A DNA stretch of 64,000 nt, taken from Gilliamella sp. B3022 (GTDB lineage: Bacteria; Pseudomonadota; Gammaproteobacteria; Enterobacterales; Orbaceae). Where the stretch lies: contig NZ_CP071867.1 in the NCBI RefSeq assembly GCF_028751545.1, forward strand, positions 2,267,306 through 2,331,305, written 5' to 3'. Shown here piece after piece: positions 1-12,400 of this stretch; positions within the stretch are counted from its first letter, which is position 1, and every line of letters starts with the position of its first letter. The notes beneath the pieces were generated by a model. It searched no databases. It saw only the letters and a program-made list of their open reading frames with translations, and was not told the DNA's origin. The translations under genes were made by a program, and so were the position numbers.

Positions 1-301
1 CAATTAAATACCAAACATTAATTTATAGGGTAATCCTTAAATTTGATTCCCCCTCTCTATGTAATTTGACCAAAAACTAACCAAAGTCACCGTAATTTAA
101 CTACTAAAAAAATTTTGTAAAAAAAATTAAAGTTTTGTTAACGTTTATAATTTTTTTTAACATATTGATTATAAATAAAAAAAAATATTTCTGCTTAAAA
201 ACCCTCATTTTTATGACCTGCCGGAAAACTTACTTTGTATACAATTTAACCGTTAAAATGTTAAAAAAAACATAAAGTTAATGCAGTTTTTATTTAAACA
301 G

Positions 302-328
302 TTTACATGAACAGATAATCTATATAAT
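302..328 (+). promoter_or_regulatory. Candidate sigma-70 promoter for the NRPS gene
   Basis: TTTACA at 302-307 and a perfect TATAAT at 323-328 are separated by 15 bases, slightly shorter than the usual 16-18. A start near 335 would leave an untranslated leader of about 140 bases before the NRPS start codon. The -10 is good but the spacing is poor, and in DNA this AT-rich chance matches are common. Confidence 0.35.
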
Positions 329-429
329 ATTGTCGTTTGTAAAGAACGAATCAATTAATGACGTTAATTACTAAGTTTTCATAAAGGATTTGAAAGCTTT
401 TTTGTAGTACAAAAAGGAGCAGTACAAAA

Positions 430-447
430 ATGATTATAAATTTATAA
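430..447 (+). other. Possible five-residue leader frame (MIINL) ahead of the NRPS gene
   Basis: A strong Shine-Dalgarno AAGGAG at 414-419 sits 10 bases before ATG at 430, which opens a frame of only five codons ending in TAA at 445-447. The Shine-Dalgarno is flanked by a direct repeat AGTACAAAAA (406-415 and 421-430). The NRPS start at 478 has a much weaker site (AGG at 467-469, 8 bases away). The arrangement could be a translational leader or chance; nothing shows it is translated. Confidence 0.2.
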
Positions 448-477
448 AATTAATTCTATTTTTTATAGGCAAAAAAG

Positions 478-3400
478 ATGAAAAAAATAAAACTTACGCC
501 CTATCAATCAATTTTTTATTACGAATGGCTAGCAAACCCATCAAGGAGCGATTACAACATCGTTTCTGATAATATAATCTCTGGAGAACTTAATCTTAGA
601 AAATTTTCCGAAAGTTTTAAAAAAATTATTAATGAGCATTTTGTTTTTAAGAGTTACGTTGTAAATCAGGACGATGGTATTTTTTGGCAAAAAAGAGAAT
701 CAATTACAGAAGAAAATTTAAAGACAGTAATCGTTTATCACGATAAACCTTTAAGTAATGAAGATATCAGTAAAATTGTTGCTGAGCCCTTTGATTTAGA
801 GAAGGATATTCCTGCCAGACTTCATATAATTCAAGTTGGTCATCAACAATATCGAATTATTTTAGTCTTTCATCATATTTTAGTTGATGGTGTAAGTACT
901 CAAGAGTTTTGGGACAAACTTGGTCAATACTATAACGATATACCTTATGAGCTACCGTCATATGAGGTTCAAGCTCAAATGCATCAAAAATTAAACGATT
1001 CTTATCATGAAATTTTAAACGCACAAAGACAGCAGATGGAAGATTTCTGGAAAGAAGAGTTACAAGATGTAAAAAATATCGACTTAACTTTCTTAAAGTT
1101 ATCAACCGAAAAACCAAAGCAATCAAATTCGTTTAAGCCTTATATAAGTGAATTTACTTTTAGCTATGATGAAAATATTTATAATCAAATTAAAGCAATA
1201 CGACGTAAACATAAAATAACACCATATTTATTCGGTCAATTGGTAATGGCTTTGTTGTTAAATAAAATGACATCTCAAAGTGCAATTCCTCTTGTTTACC
1301 CAATAGCGTTTAATGAAGGTAAAGAATTAATATATGGCGCTCACATTAATACATTACCTGTTGTTTACCATTTTGAAGAGGATTCAACTTTAGAATCTGT
1401 TATACAAAATATTTTGGTTCATTATAAAAAGGTGAAACAGACAGGCGCAAAATACTTACCTATTTACGATATTATGCAGTTTGCTGAAAATGCTAATGTT
1501 CTTGATGTGGCATTTGTGCAAACATTCCTTCGTGACCATAAAATGAATCTTAATGGAATGATTGATGGAGCCGTTAATCATGAATTTCAGATAGATTTAT
1601 CAAATAAATTAGTATTTGAACAAGAAGAATATAATAACCAGATTAATTATCGCGTTAAATTTAGTGAACAACAATTAGATAAACAACTGGTAGAACAACT
1701 TGTGAAATTCTATCAAAGACTGTTTATAAAGTTACTTGACTATTTAAGCAATGATCAAGCCGATATTTCAATAAATGACATTGAGTTTCTTAATGAAGAT
1801 GACTTAAAAGTTTTAATTCATGATATAAATCAGACTCAACAACCGTATCAAAGTGATAAAATCATTGCTCAATTATTTGAAGAACAATGTCAAAAAACAC
1901 CAAACAATGCTGCTGTGCTTTTTGAAAACATTGAAATGTCTTACGCTGAATTAAATTCCAAAGCAAATCAATTTGCTCATTATCTTCAAGAGCATTTTTC
2001 GATCAAACCGAATGATTTAGTTGGACTTTACTTAGATCGTACAGAACAAATTATTGTTGCTATTTTAGCTGTGCTTAAATCAGGAGCAGCTTATGTTCCA
2101 ATAGATCCAACAGCACCTTCAGAGCGCAACAAATATATTTTAGAAGATGCAAATATTCGTGCAGTGATAACACATTCTCATTACGTTGATAAATTGAATG
2201 TATTAATGCCAACGGTGGAAAGTGTTCCGGTTGATGATTCTTCTTTTATTACAACCTTACAAAATTATTCAACAGATAATACTATTATTGAAACTAAACC
2301 AAATGATTTAGCTTATGTCATTTATACCAGTGGAACAACCGGTAATCCGAAAGGAACTTTAATTGAGCAACATAACGTTAATCGCTTAATTATTGGAGCT
2401 AATTATGTTGAAGTTGACGAGACAGATCGCATAGTATGTATCGCAGGATATCATTTTGATGCATCAATTTATGAAATATTCAGTGCTTTACTGAATGGCG
2501 CTGGAGTAGTTATTACTGCTAAAGAAAATCTCTTAGATTTAGATAAATTTAATCAATTAATTGAGCAACATCACATTACCAATTTCCTTGCTATATCTAC
2601 ATTTTTCAATACGTTAGTTGATGCTCAATTACCTAATTTAGCAAAATTGCGTTATATTCTAGCTGGAGGAGAAGCCTTATCAGCTGTTCACGTCAATAAA
2701 TTTCTTAAATTGTATCCAAATGTAAAACTCGTGAATGCCTATGGTCCAACAGAAACGACTACGCTTGCTACAACTTATTTAACGAACCAAAGTCAAACAT
2801 CATTCACTAACAATGTACCTATCGGCGTACCATTACCAAATACATCGGTATATGTTTTAAATCCACAACGTCGCCCAGTTCCTATTGGCTGTATTGGAGA
2901 ACTTTATATTGGTGGCGCAGGTGTTGGTCGTGGTTATCTGAACAATGTTGAAATGACAAATAAAGTGTTCATTAAGAATCCATTTCAAACCGAAGATGAA
3001 CGAAAGCAAAATTACAATGACCGTATCTATAAAACAGGTGATTTAGTCCGTTTCTTACCAGATGGCAACATTGAATATATTGGTCGTAATGACTTTCAAG
3101 TAAAAATTCGTGGTTTCCGTATAGAGCTTGGTGAGATCGAAACTCATTTAATGATGCATCCACAGATTAAACAAGCGACAGTGTTAGCTTTAAATAATCA
3201 AAGCGGTTATAAATATTTAGCTGCATATTATGTCGCTGATAATGAACTTGACTCAGCAGAATTGGCAGCGTATTTATTGAATGTGATACCTGAATATATG
3301 GTACCTTCAACATTTATACATCTACTGGTTATGCCTGTAACTATCAATGGTAAAATTGATCAAAGAGCATTACCAAAACCAGTGTTACTAACCCAAAGTA

Positions 3401-6400
3401 GCTATGTTGCACCTAGTTCAACCATTGAGCATTCGATTGTAGAGTCTATCGCCAGTTTATTAGGATTTGAAGCGAGTGCTATCAGTGTTACTGATGATTT
3501 TTTCCGTTTGGGCGGCAATAGTATTTTGGCTATTAAATTGTCAAGTAAGTTAACTCGAGAATTTGACCGATCTATTCGAGTTGCTGATATTTTCACTTTC
3601 CGTACTGCGCAAAAAATAGCTCAATTTATTGATAAAAATCAAGAAAGAAGACAATCAATAAGTGTGATGCCAGTTGAGCATATTGAGCAACAATTATTAT
3701 CCTTTGCTCAAGAACGTCTGTGGTTTATTGATTCTTATGAAGGTGGCAGTAATGCTTATAATGTTCCATTGGTATTCAAGCTTAAAAGCAACACAGATAT
3801 TAATATACTTGAAAAAGCAATACATGCAATTATTGATCGACATGAAGTTTTACGTTCACTAATTAAAACCAATGCTCAGGGAATTGGATATCAACAAGTT
3901 ATTGATTTACAACAGTTCTCTTGGAAGATCAATAAACAAAATTGTTCAAACAAAGCTGAGCTTGAAGCTGCAATTTATGATGATCTACATAAAACCTTTA
4001 TTTTATCCGAAGAATTACCAATTTCTGTTTGTTGTTATCAATTTGCCGGTGATAATTATTTAAGTATTGTCATTCATCATATTGCATTTGATGGTTGGTC
4101 AACTGATATCTTTTTAGATGAATTAGTCAATCTTTATCATTACGTTACGGCCTTATCTCAAGGAGATAGTCAGTACGCAGAAACATTACGTTTACCAGCC
4201 GTTGAAGTGCAATATAAAGACTTTGCTTTATGGCAACGTAATCTATTACAAGGTGATTTTTTAAATAATCAATTGAATTTCTGGAAAGGGCAATTAGAAG
4301 ATTTTGAACAACTTAATTTGCCTACCGATTATTCGCGTCCAAGGGAGATTGATTACAGTGGTCATGATGTTACTTTTGAACTGAACGAGCAATTAAGTCA
4401 ACAAATCCGTTCACTTGCCAATGAGCTTAATGTGAGTGTTTATTCGGTATTATTGAGTGGCTTTTATTTATTATTAGGCACCTTTAGTAATCAAAAAGAT
4501 GTGGTTGTTGGTTCACCGATTGCTGGTAGAAATTATTCAGGCATTGAAAATACCATCGGCTTTTTTGTTAATACTTTAGCATTACGCAAATGTATTGAGC
4601 CTAAAGATAGTTTAAAATCATTTATATTACAGACAAGTGAGCTAGTAACCCAAGCTCAACAATATCAAGATTTGCCATTTGAACGATTAGTTGATGCATT
4701 AGCGATTGAAAAAGATTCTTCTCGTCATCCAATATTCCAAGTAATGTTTGGCGTACAGTCATTCGGGGCAGCGATACGAAATGGTAAAACAGAAGAATTA
4801 TTATCTTTATACCAAAGTGAAATTGTTAATTATCAATCAGCTAAGTTTGATATGACAGTAATGCTTGATGACTCTAAATCAGTTATCACAGGCTTATTTA
4901 ATTATGCTTGCAAACTGTATCGTAAAGAAACAATTGAGCATTACATCACCATTTATCAAACTATTTTAGAGCAGTTTTCTCAAATGTGTGAGTCAGAAAA
5001 ACCATTGACAGAAATGCGTTTAGTGGATGCGGCTACTTTCAATCAATTGGTTTTTGAAAAAAATAAACCGTTTCAACCTTATGCAAGAAATAAATCTGTT
5101 GCGGAATTATTTGAGGAAAAAGTTAATCAAGTACCTAATAATATTGCAGTAATTTTCCAAGATACTGAATTATCTTATCAACAAATAAATGAGCAAGCTA
5201 ATCAGTTGGCACGTTATCTGCAAGAACACTTTGATATAAAACCTAATGATTTGATTGGTCTTTATCTTGATCGTTCTCAATATATCCTGATCTGCTTCTT
5301 AGCCATTTTGAAAGCAGGTGGGGCTTATGTTCCATTGGATCCAAATGCTCCAGATCCACGTAATCAGTTCATTATGCAAGATGCAAAAGTCAAAGCCGTT
5401 CTTACGACTAAAAATCATTGTGATAAATTAACTGGTTTAGCGCCTAATTTATCAATATTGGCTGTTGATCAAGCTGATTTTCATGATAATTTACAAAATT
5501 ATGCAAAAGATAATCTTTTGATTAAAGCGAATCCACATGATTTAGCTTATGTTATCTATACAAGTGGAACAACAGGGAATCCAAAAGGAACGCTTATAGA
5601 GCATCAGAATCTTAACAACTTTATTGTTAATGCTAATTATGTCAAAATTAATCCTAACGATCGTTTATTAAGTATCTCAGGTTATCAATTTGACGGTTCT
5701 GTTTACGATTTCTATACTCCGATACTTAATGGTATACCACTGGTTATTGCTGAAAAAGAGACATTTTTAGATTTAGATCAGTTTAATGCGTTAATTGCTG
5801 ATAAAAAAATTACAAATTTCTGTTGTACAACAACTTTTTTCAATGCATTAGTCGATAATGAAGTTGCTAATTTAAATTTATTAAATTACATTTTTGTGGG
5901 TGGTGAAGCTTTATCAGCGCATCATATTAATAAGTGTCATCAACTTTATCCACATGTGAATGTTGTTAATGCTTATGGTCCAACTGAAACCACTGTCTTT
6001 GCCGTTACAAATTTGACTAATTTAACGCAAGAACCATTCACTTACAGTGTTCCAATCGGTAAAGCATTGACAAATACTTCACTCTATATTCTAGATGAAC
6101 AACGTCGTCCTGTACCTATGGGGGCAATTGGTGAACTTTATGTTGGTGGTGAAGGTGTTGGTCGAGGTTATTTAAATAAACCTGAACTGACAGATAAAGT
6201 GTTTATTCAAAATCCATTCCAGACTGTCGTTGAAAAAGCTCAAAATTATAATGGGAGAATCTATAAAACTGGCGATTTAGTGCGTTATTTAGCGGATGGC
6301 AATATTGATTATATTGGTCGTAATGACTTCCAAGTTAAAATTCGTGGATTTAGAATTGAACTTGCAGAAATTGAAACGTGTTTAGTCAGCCACGCTGAGA

Positions 6401-9400
6401 TTCATCAAGCTGCCGTACTAGCTTTAAAAAATAGTGCTGGTGCTAAATATATTGCAGCTTATTATGTTTCTAAACAACCATTGAGCCAAGAACAACTCGT
6501 TGTTTATTTACAACAATCACTTCCTGAATATATGATCCCAGCTGCCTTTATTCATCTTGATGCTATGCCAATGAATATGAATGGTAAATTGGATCGTAAA
6601 GCGTTACCGACACCACAACTCATTGATGAGAAAAACTATGTCGGTCCAACAAATGAAACCGAAGCTATTTTCTGTCAAACCTTTGCAAACATTCTTGGTT
6701 TACAAGCGAATGAAATCAGTATTCATGATGACTTTTTCAAACTCGGTGGGGATAGTATTAGTAGTATTCAACTTACCAACCGAATTAAACAAGCTCTTAA
6801 TTATTATCTTTCAATTAAAGATATCTTCAATTTAAGAACAGTACAAGCTTTAAGTCATCATGTGATAAATAATCGACATGATTCAAAAATCAGTGTTGAA
6901 ACTGAGCAAGGGATCTTATCAGGAAGTCTTGAGCTTTCTCCTATTCAACAGTGGTTCTTTAAAGAAGTTGAAGTCGGAAGATTCCCAGATCATCATCATT
7001 GGAACCAAGCATTTTTACTTAAGGTTCCAATGCTTAACATTGAGTTACTCAAACTAAGTGTACAAAAATTGCTTGAATATCATGATATGTTACGGGTTAA
7101 TTATCGTCATACAGTTGCAACTTATCAATCACTACCTGATATGTTGCCATTTTCTACCCAGAATGTAACAGGTTGGTCACAAGATGACATTCACCAATTA
7201 TTAACTGATTGGCAAAGTAATTTTACTTTTGATCAAGGAATATTATGTCATATTGGTTATTTAACTGGTTTTGATGATAATTCTGCACGTATTCACATCG
7301 CTGCTCATCATTTAAATATTGATGCCGTGAGTTGGCGTATAATTAAAGATGATCTAGAAGCTATTTACCAATATATAAGCCAACAATCATCTGTTGATGC
7401 CAATATCAATGTGACAAATATTTTAGGTGATAAAGGGAGTAGTTATCGTCAATGGGTAAATAAACAACAACAATACCCAACACTAATTGCGAGTGAGCAA
7501 GAACCGACGTATTGGCAAAGCATATTAGCTGATATTAATCAGTATCATAATCACCTTGATCAACACCGTGTTGATACGCTATATCAAGCTAAAATGCAGC
7601 TGTCTAAGACACAAACCTCTCGTTTACTTAGTCAAATTAATAAGGTATATGGTACAGAAATTAACGATATTTTATTAACAGCACTAGCACAAGCGTTAAA
7701 ACTGGTATTCAGTGGTAATGATCACTATATATTATTAGAAGGTCATGGGCGAGAAGCGCTATTTGATGAAATTGATATAAATAATACTGTTGGCTGGTTT
7801 ACCAGTATGTATCCAGTTAAGCTAATTGTGAATAACGATAATGTTGCTAATAATGTTGCCATGATTAAAGATTCATTAAGAGAAATACCTAATCATGGTG
7901 TGGGTTATGGTTGTTTGGTTGGTTATATCAAACAAGCTTTACCAGCGATAAGTTTTAACTATTTAGGTCAATTTGATAGTACTGAAAAAGTAAATAAATG
8001 GCGATTTAGTGATGAAGATAGTGGTATATCAATGTCTTCTAATAATCGCATGACAGACTTTTTATCCGTTAATGGTGGTATTTTAGATGATCAATTACAA
8101 TTTGCTATTACAGGATATGTCAATAACGAACACGGTGAAGCTCTAGTTACTGCCTTTACCCAACAACTTAATGAATTAATTGATCAATTAGCATTAATTG
8201 AACGAAGTTATTTAACGCAATCTGATATTAATGGTGTCATCTCTTCGACATTGCTTAATTCATTACAAAGTGACAGAGAAATAGAGGCAATTTATCCTGC
8301 AAATAGTTTACAGCAAGGCTTTATATATCATGCTGTTTCTCAAGGTGATTCAGATAATGCCTATCGAATTCAAATGATATGGGATTATTACAATTCACTT
8401 GATATTAATTTGCTTGAACAAGCATGGCACCTTACACAGCAAAAATTCCCTTCATTGCGTTTACGTTTCTCATGGGTGGAAGAGCTGGTACAGATTATTG
8501 ATAAACAATCCGATTTTGCTTGGGAATTTATTGATCTTAGTGATCAAACTCAAGAGCAACAACAACTCAGTATGAGTGAATTGATCAAACAAGATGAACA
8601 AGTCGGTTATGATTTAACTAAAGGTCAACTGTTTAGGGTTTCCTTAATTAAATGTTCCAATGAATATTATCGATGTTTATTTAATAATCATCATGCTATT
8701 TTAGATGGTTGGAGTTTACCAGTCTTACTTAATGATGTGCATCAAAATTATTTAACTTTATTACACCAAAAAGAGGTAATTATCCATGAAGATAGTAGCT
8801 ATTTAGCTGCCCAATCTTATTTACAAAGTAAAACCGATGAGACAGCATCATTCTGGAAACAATACCTTAATGTTGAGCTTGAACCTGAGAATTTAGAAAG
8901 CTTACTTAAAGCGGATCTAAATCACGTTAACCTAGGTGAACATAAATATATTGAAAATCCACAAGAGATTTCAATTGAACTTAATTCACAACAGTGTGAA
9001 CAATTAAAAACACTGTGTAAAAACAGTGAGTTTACATTAAATGCTTTGGTTCAATATTGTTGGCATCAACAGTTAAGCATTTTTGGTAATACCAAAACAA
9101 CCGTTGTGGGTATGACAGTATCTGGTCGTAACTTACCTATTGATGGTATAGAAAATTCTATCGGGCTTTATATTAATACATTACCTGTAATTTTAGAGCA
9201 TACTGATGGTAGCGTTATTGAGACCATCAAAATGTTACAAACACACATTAATAATGTGAATAATAACAGTAATATTAATCTGATTGAATTACAAAAATCA
9301 GGTACACGTCTATTTAATTCACTATTTGTATTTGAAAATTACCCATTATCAGAAAGAGAAGAAAATGAATTAAAAATTGTGTTCCAAGGCGGCCATGAAA

Positions 9401-12400
9401 AACTGGATTATCCTCTCGGAATTGTGGTTTATGAGGCAGCAGGTAAAATATCGATTAAAATCAAATATGCTGGGGAACTATTTGATGAATCAGCTATAAA
9501 ACGTGTATTGAAAGGAATAGAATTAACCTTAATACAATTAGCTAAAAATCCAGCTATTGAGGTAAATGCGCTCAATTTATTAACTGAGCAAGAGTATGAC
9601 CAATTAATCGTTAATCAACAAAGAAATATCGTTCCATTTGAACGTCATAAACTCGTGAGCCAATTGTTTGAAGAACAAGTTCAGAAAACACCTGACTCTA
9701 TTGCAGTTGTTTATGAAGATACGAAATTAACATATCAGAGTCTGAATGAACAAGCCAATGAACTGGCAAATTATTTACGATCACAGTTATCAGTACAACC
9801 TGATGATTTAATTGCGTTATACTTAGATAAATCGCACTATATGATAGTAAGTATTCTAGCTGTATTAAAATCTGGTGCTGCTTATGTGCCTATCAGTCCG
9901 AACACGCCAGAAGAACGAGTGGAATTAATTCTTAATGATACTAAAGCAAAAGGTGTGATAACCCACGCTCATTATGCTAAAGAATTGACCCAACTAGAAA
10001 CTGAACTGCAACCGGAAGTTATATCAGTTGATGATCCATCTTTGAGTAACAAGCTTTCGCAGTTTGATAAACACAATGTGATCACTTCGACGCGAGCCCA
10101 CCATTTGGCGTATGTGATTTATACAAGTGGTACAACTGGACTACCGAAAGGGGTAATGATTGAACATCATGGAATTGCTAATTTAGCAACGGTTCAGCAA
10201 GGTATTTTAGATCTACAGCCATGTCATCATAAGCAAGATCAGAAAAACGTTCTTTGGTATTCAAATTATATTTTTGATGCTCATGCTTTCGAAGTATATA
10301 ACGCCTTACTTAATGGCCATCAGTTGCATATTCTGTCGGAAGATAAACGTTTAGACTTTATAGCCTTATCTAAATATACTCAAGATCAACATATTGATTT
10401 TGCCTTTATTCCACCAGCTTTACTTGATCAAGATGAACTACTTTCAGTACCTGTTTTGACCGTTGGTGGTGAAGCTATTAATGCTAAATTGGTACAACGT
10501 TATTGTCAGCAGGGTATTAAGTTAATTAATGTTTATGGACCAAGTGAAACGACTGTCTGGGCGATGGCTCATCGTTATAATAAAGATGATCTAAATACAG
10601 ACTTGGGACAAGCCATTAATAACGTTACTTTATATGTTCTTGATGAATATTTACGTCCTGTACCTCAGGGTGTTATTGGTGAATTATACATCGGTGGTGC
10701 TGGTGTTGGTCGTGGGTACCTAAATAACCCAACGTTGACCAATCAGTCATTTATCGCAAATCCATTCCAAACCAGTGAGGAAAAAGCGCGAAATTATAAT
10801 ACTCGAATTTATAAAACTGGGGACCTAGTTCGTTATTTACCAAATGGTCATATTGAATATATTGGTCGTAATGATTTTCAGGTTAAAGTCCGTGGTTTCA
10901 GAATTGAATTAGGTGAGATTGAAACACGATTAATTAGTCATCCTCAAATTAAGCAAGGACTTGTTGTGGCACTGACTAATAATCAAGGTAATAAATATCT
11001 TGCTGCTTATTATGTCTCTGATACAGCCATAGATCAGGCCGAGTTAACCAGCTACTTAGAACAAACATTACCTGAGTATATGATTCCATCAGCCTTTATT
11101 CATCTAACGGTAATGCCAGTTAACGTTAATGGTAAAATTGATCGTAAAGCATTGCCAATGCCTAACTTTGTTATGCAAGAAAGTTATGTTGCTCCTAGCA
11201 CAGTGACAGAACAACAGTTAGTAGCCGACATTGCTGAACTATTGGGAATGGATATCGATTCTGTAAGTGTGATTGATGACTTCTTCAGATTAGGTGGCAA
11301 CAGTATTTTAGCTATTAAACTGTCAAGTAAAATAGCCAAAACTTTTGAGCGTGATGTGCGTGTGGGGGATATTTTTACTTATCGTACCATTCAAGAAATA
11401 GCGAAATATATTGATGGTAATCACCAAAAACGTCAATCAATTACCGTACATCAGGTAGCTAATGTGCATGAACAAAGATTATCTTTTGCACAGGAGCGTT
11501 TGTGGTTTATTGATTGTTATCAAGGAGGTAGCAACGCATACAATATACCATTAGTGTTCAAACTTCTGCCAAAAACCAATATTTTGTTTGTAGAGCAAGC
11601 GTTACAAGAAATTGTTCAGCGCCATGAAGTGTTGCGTTCATTAATTAAAAACACAACAGACGGTGTTGCCTACCAACAAGTGATGAGTTTGCAAGAGCAA
11701 CCATTGACAATCGAAAATCATGATTGTGATAGCCAATCTGAATTAGATAAAGCTATTCATAATCATGTATACAAAGTATTTATGTTATCTCATGAATTAC
11801 CAATTTCGATTTGTCGATACCAATTTGATCAAGAGACTTATATGAGCATTGTGATCCACCATATTGCATTTGATGGTTGGTCAATTGATCTGTTCATTAA
11901 TGAGTTCAGACAGTTGTATCAATACTATGAGGCTTTATCTTTAGGTGATCGTAATCAAGTGGTTGTTCTCAATTTACCACCAGTAGAAGTACAATATAAA
12001 GACTTTGCTTTATGGCAAAGAGAGTATTTGCAAGGTGATATATTGACTGAGCAGTTACAGTTCTGGCAAGAACAACTGGCCAATTTTGAGCCGCTTAATT
12101 TACCGACTGATTATGCTCGTCCACAACAAATTGATTATACGGGTCAAAATGTTCTGTTTGAACTTGATTATGATATCAGTGAACAAATACGTTCATTAGC
12201 AAAAGAGCTCAATGTTAGTGTTTATTCTGTGTTACTTAGTGGTTTCTATTTACTACTTAGTTCATTTAGTAATCAAAAAGATATTGTTATTGGTTCGCCA
12301 ATTGCAGGAAGACATTATCAAGGTACAGAAAATACCATCGGTTTCTTTGTCAATACATTAGCATTAAGAAAATGTATTGAACCGAGCGACAGCCTAAAAA

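Larger units (their letters stand above)
1..477. other. AT-rich upstream region of the NRPS gene
   Basis: No gene is visible here. The stretch is extremely A/T-rich, with several runs of A or T around 100-190, and contains a perfect 10-bp palindrome TTGTATACAA at 235-244. A promoter-like pair and a tiny leader frame lie in its right half and are listed separately. Such AT-rich DNA in front of a biosynthetic gene is a typical H-NS-type silencing target in gammaproteobacteria; that role is inferred only. Confidence 0.5.
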
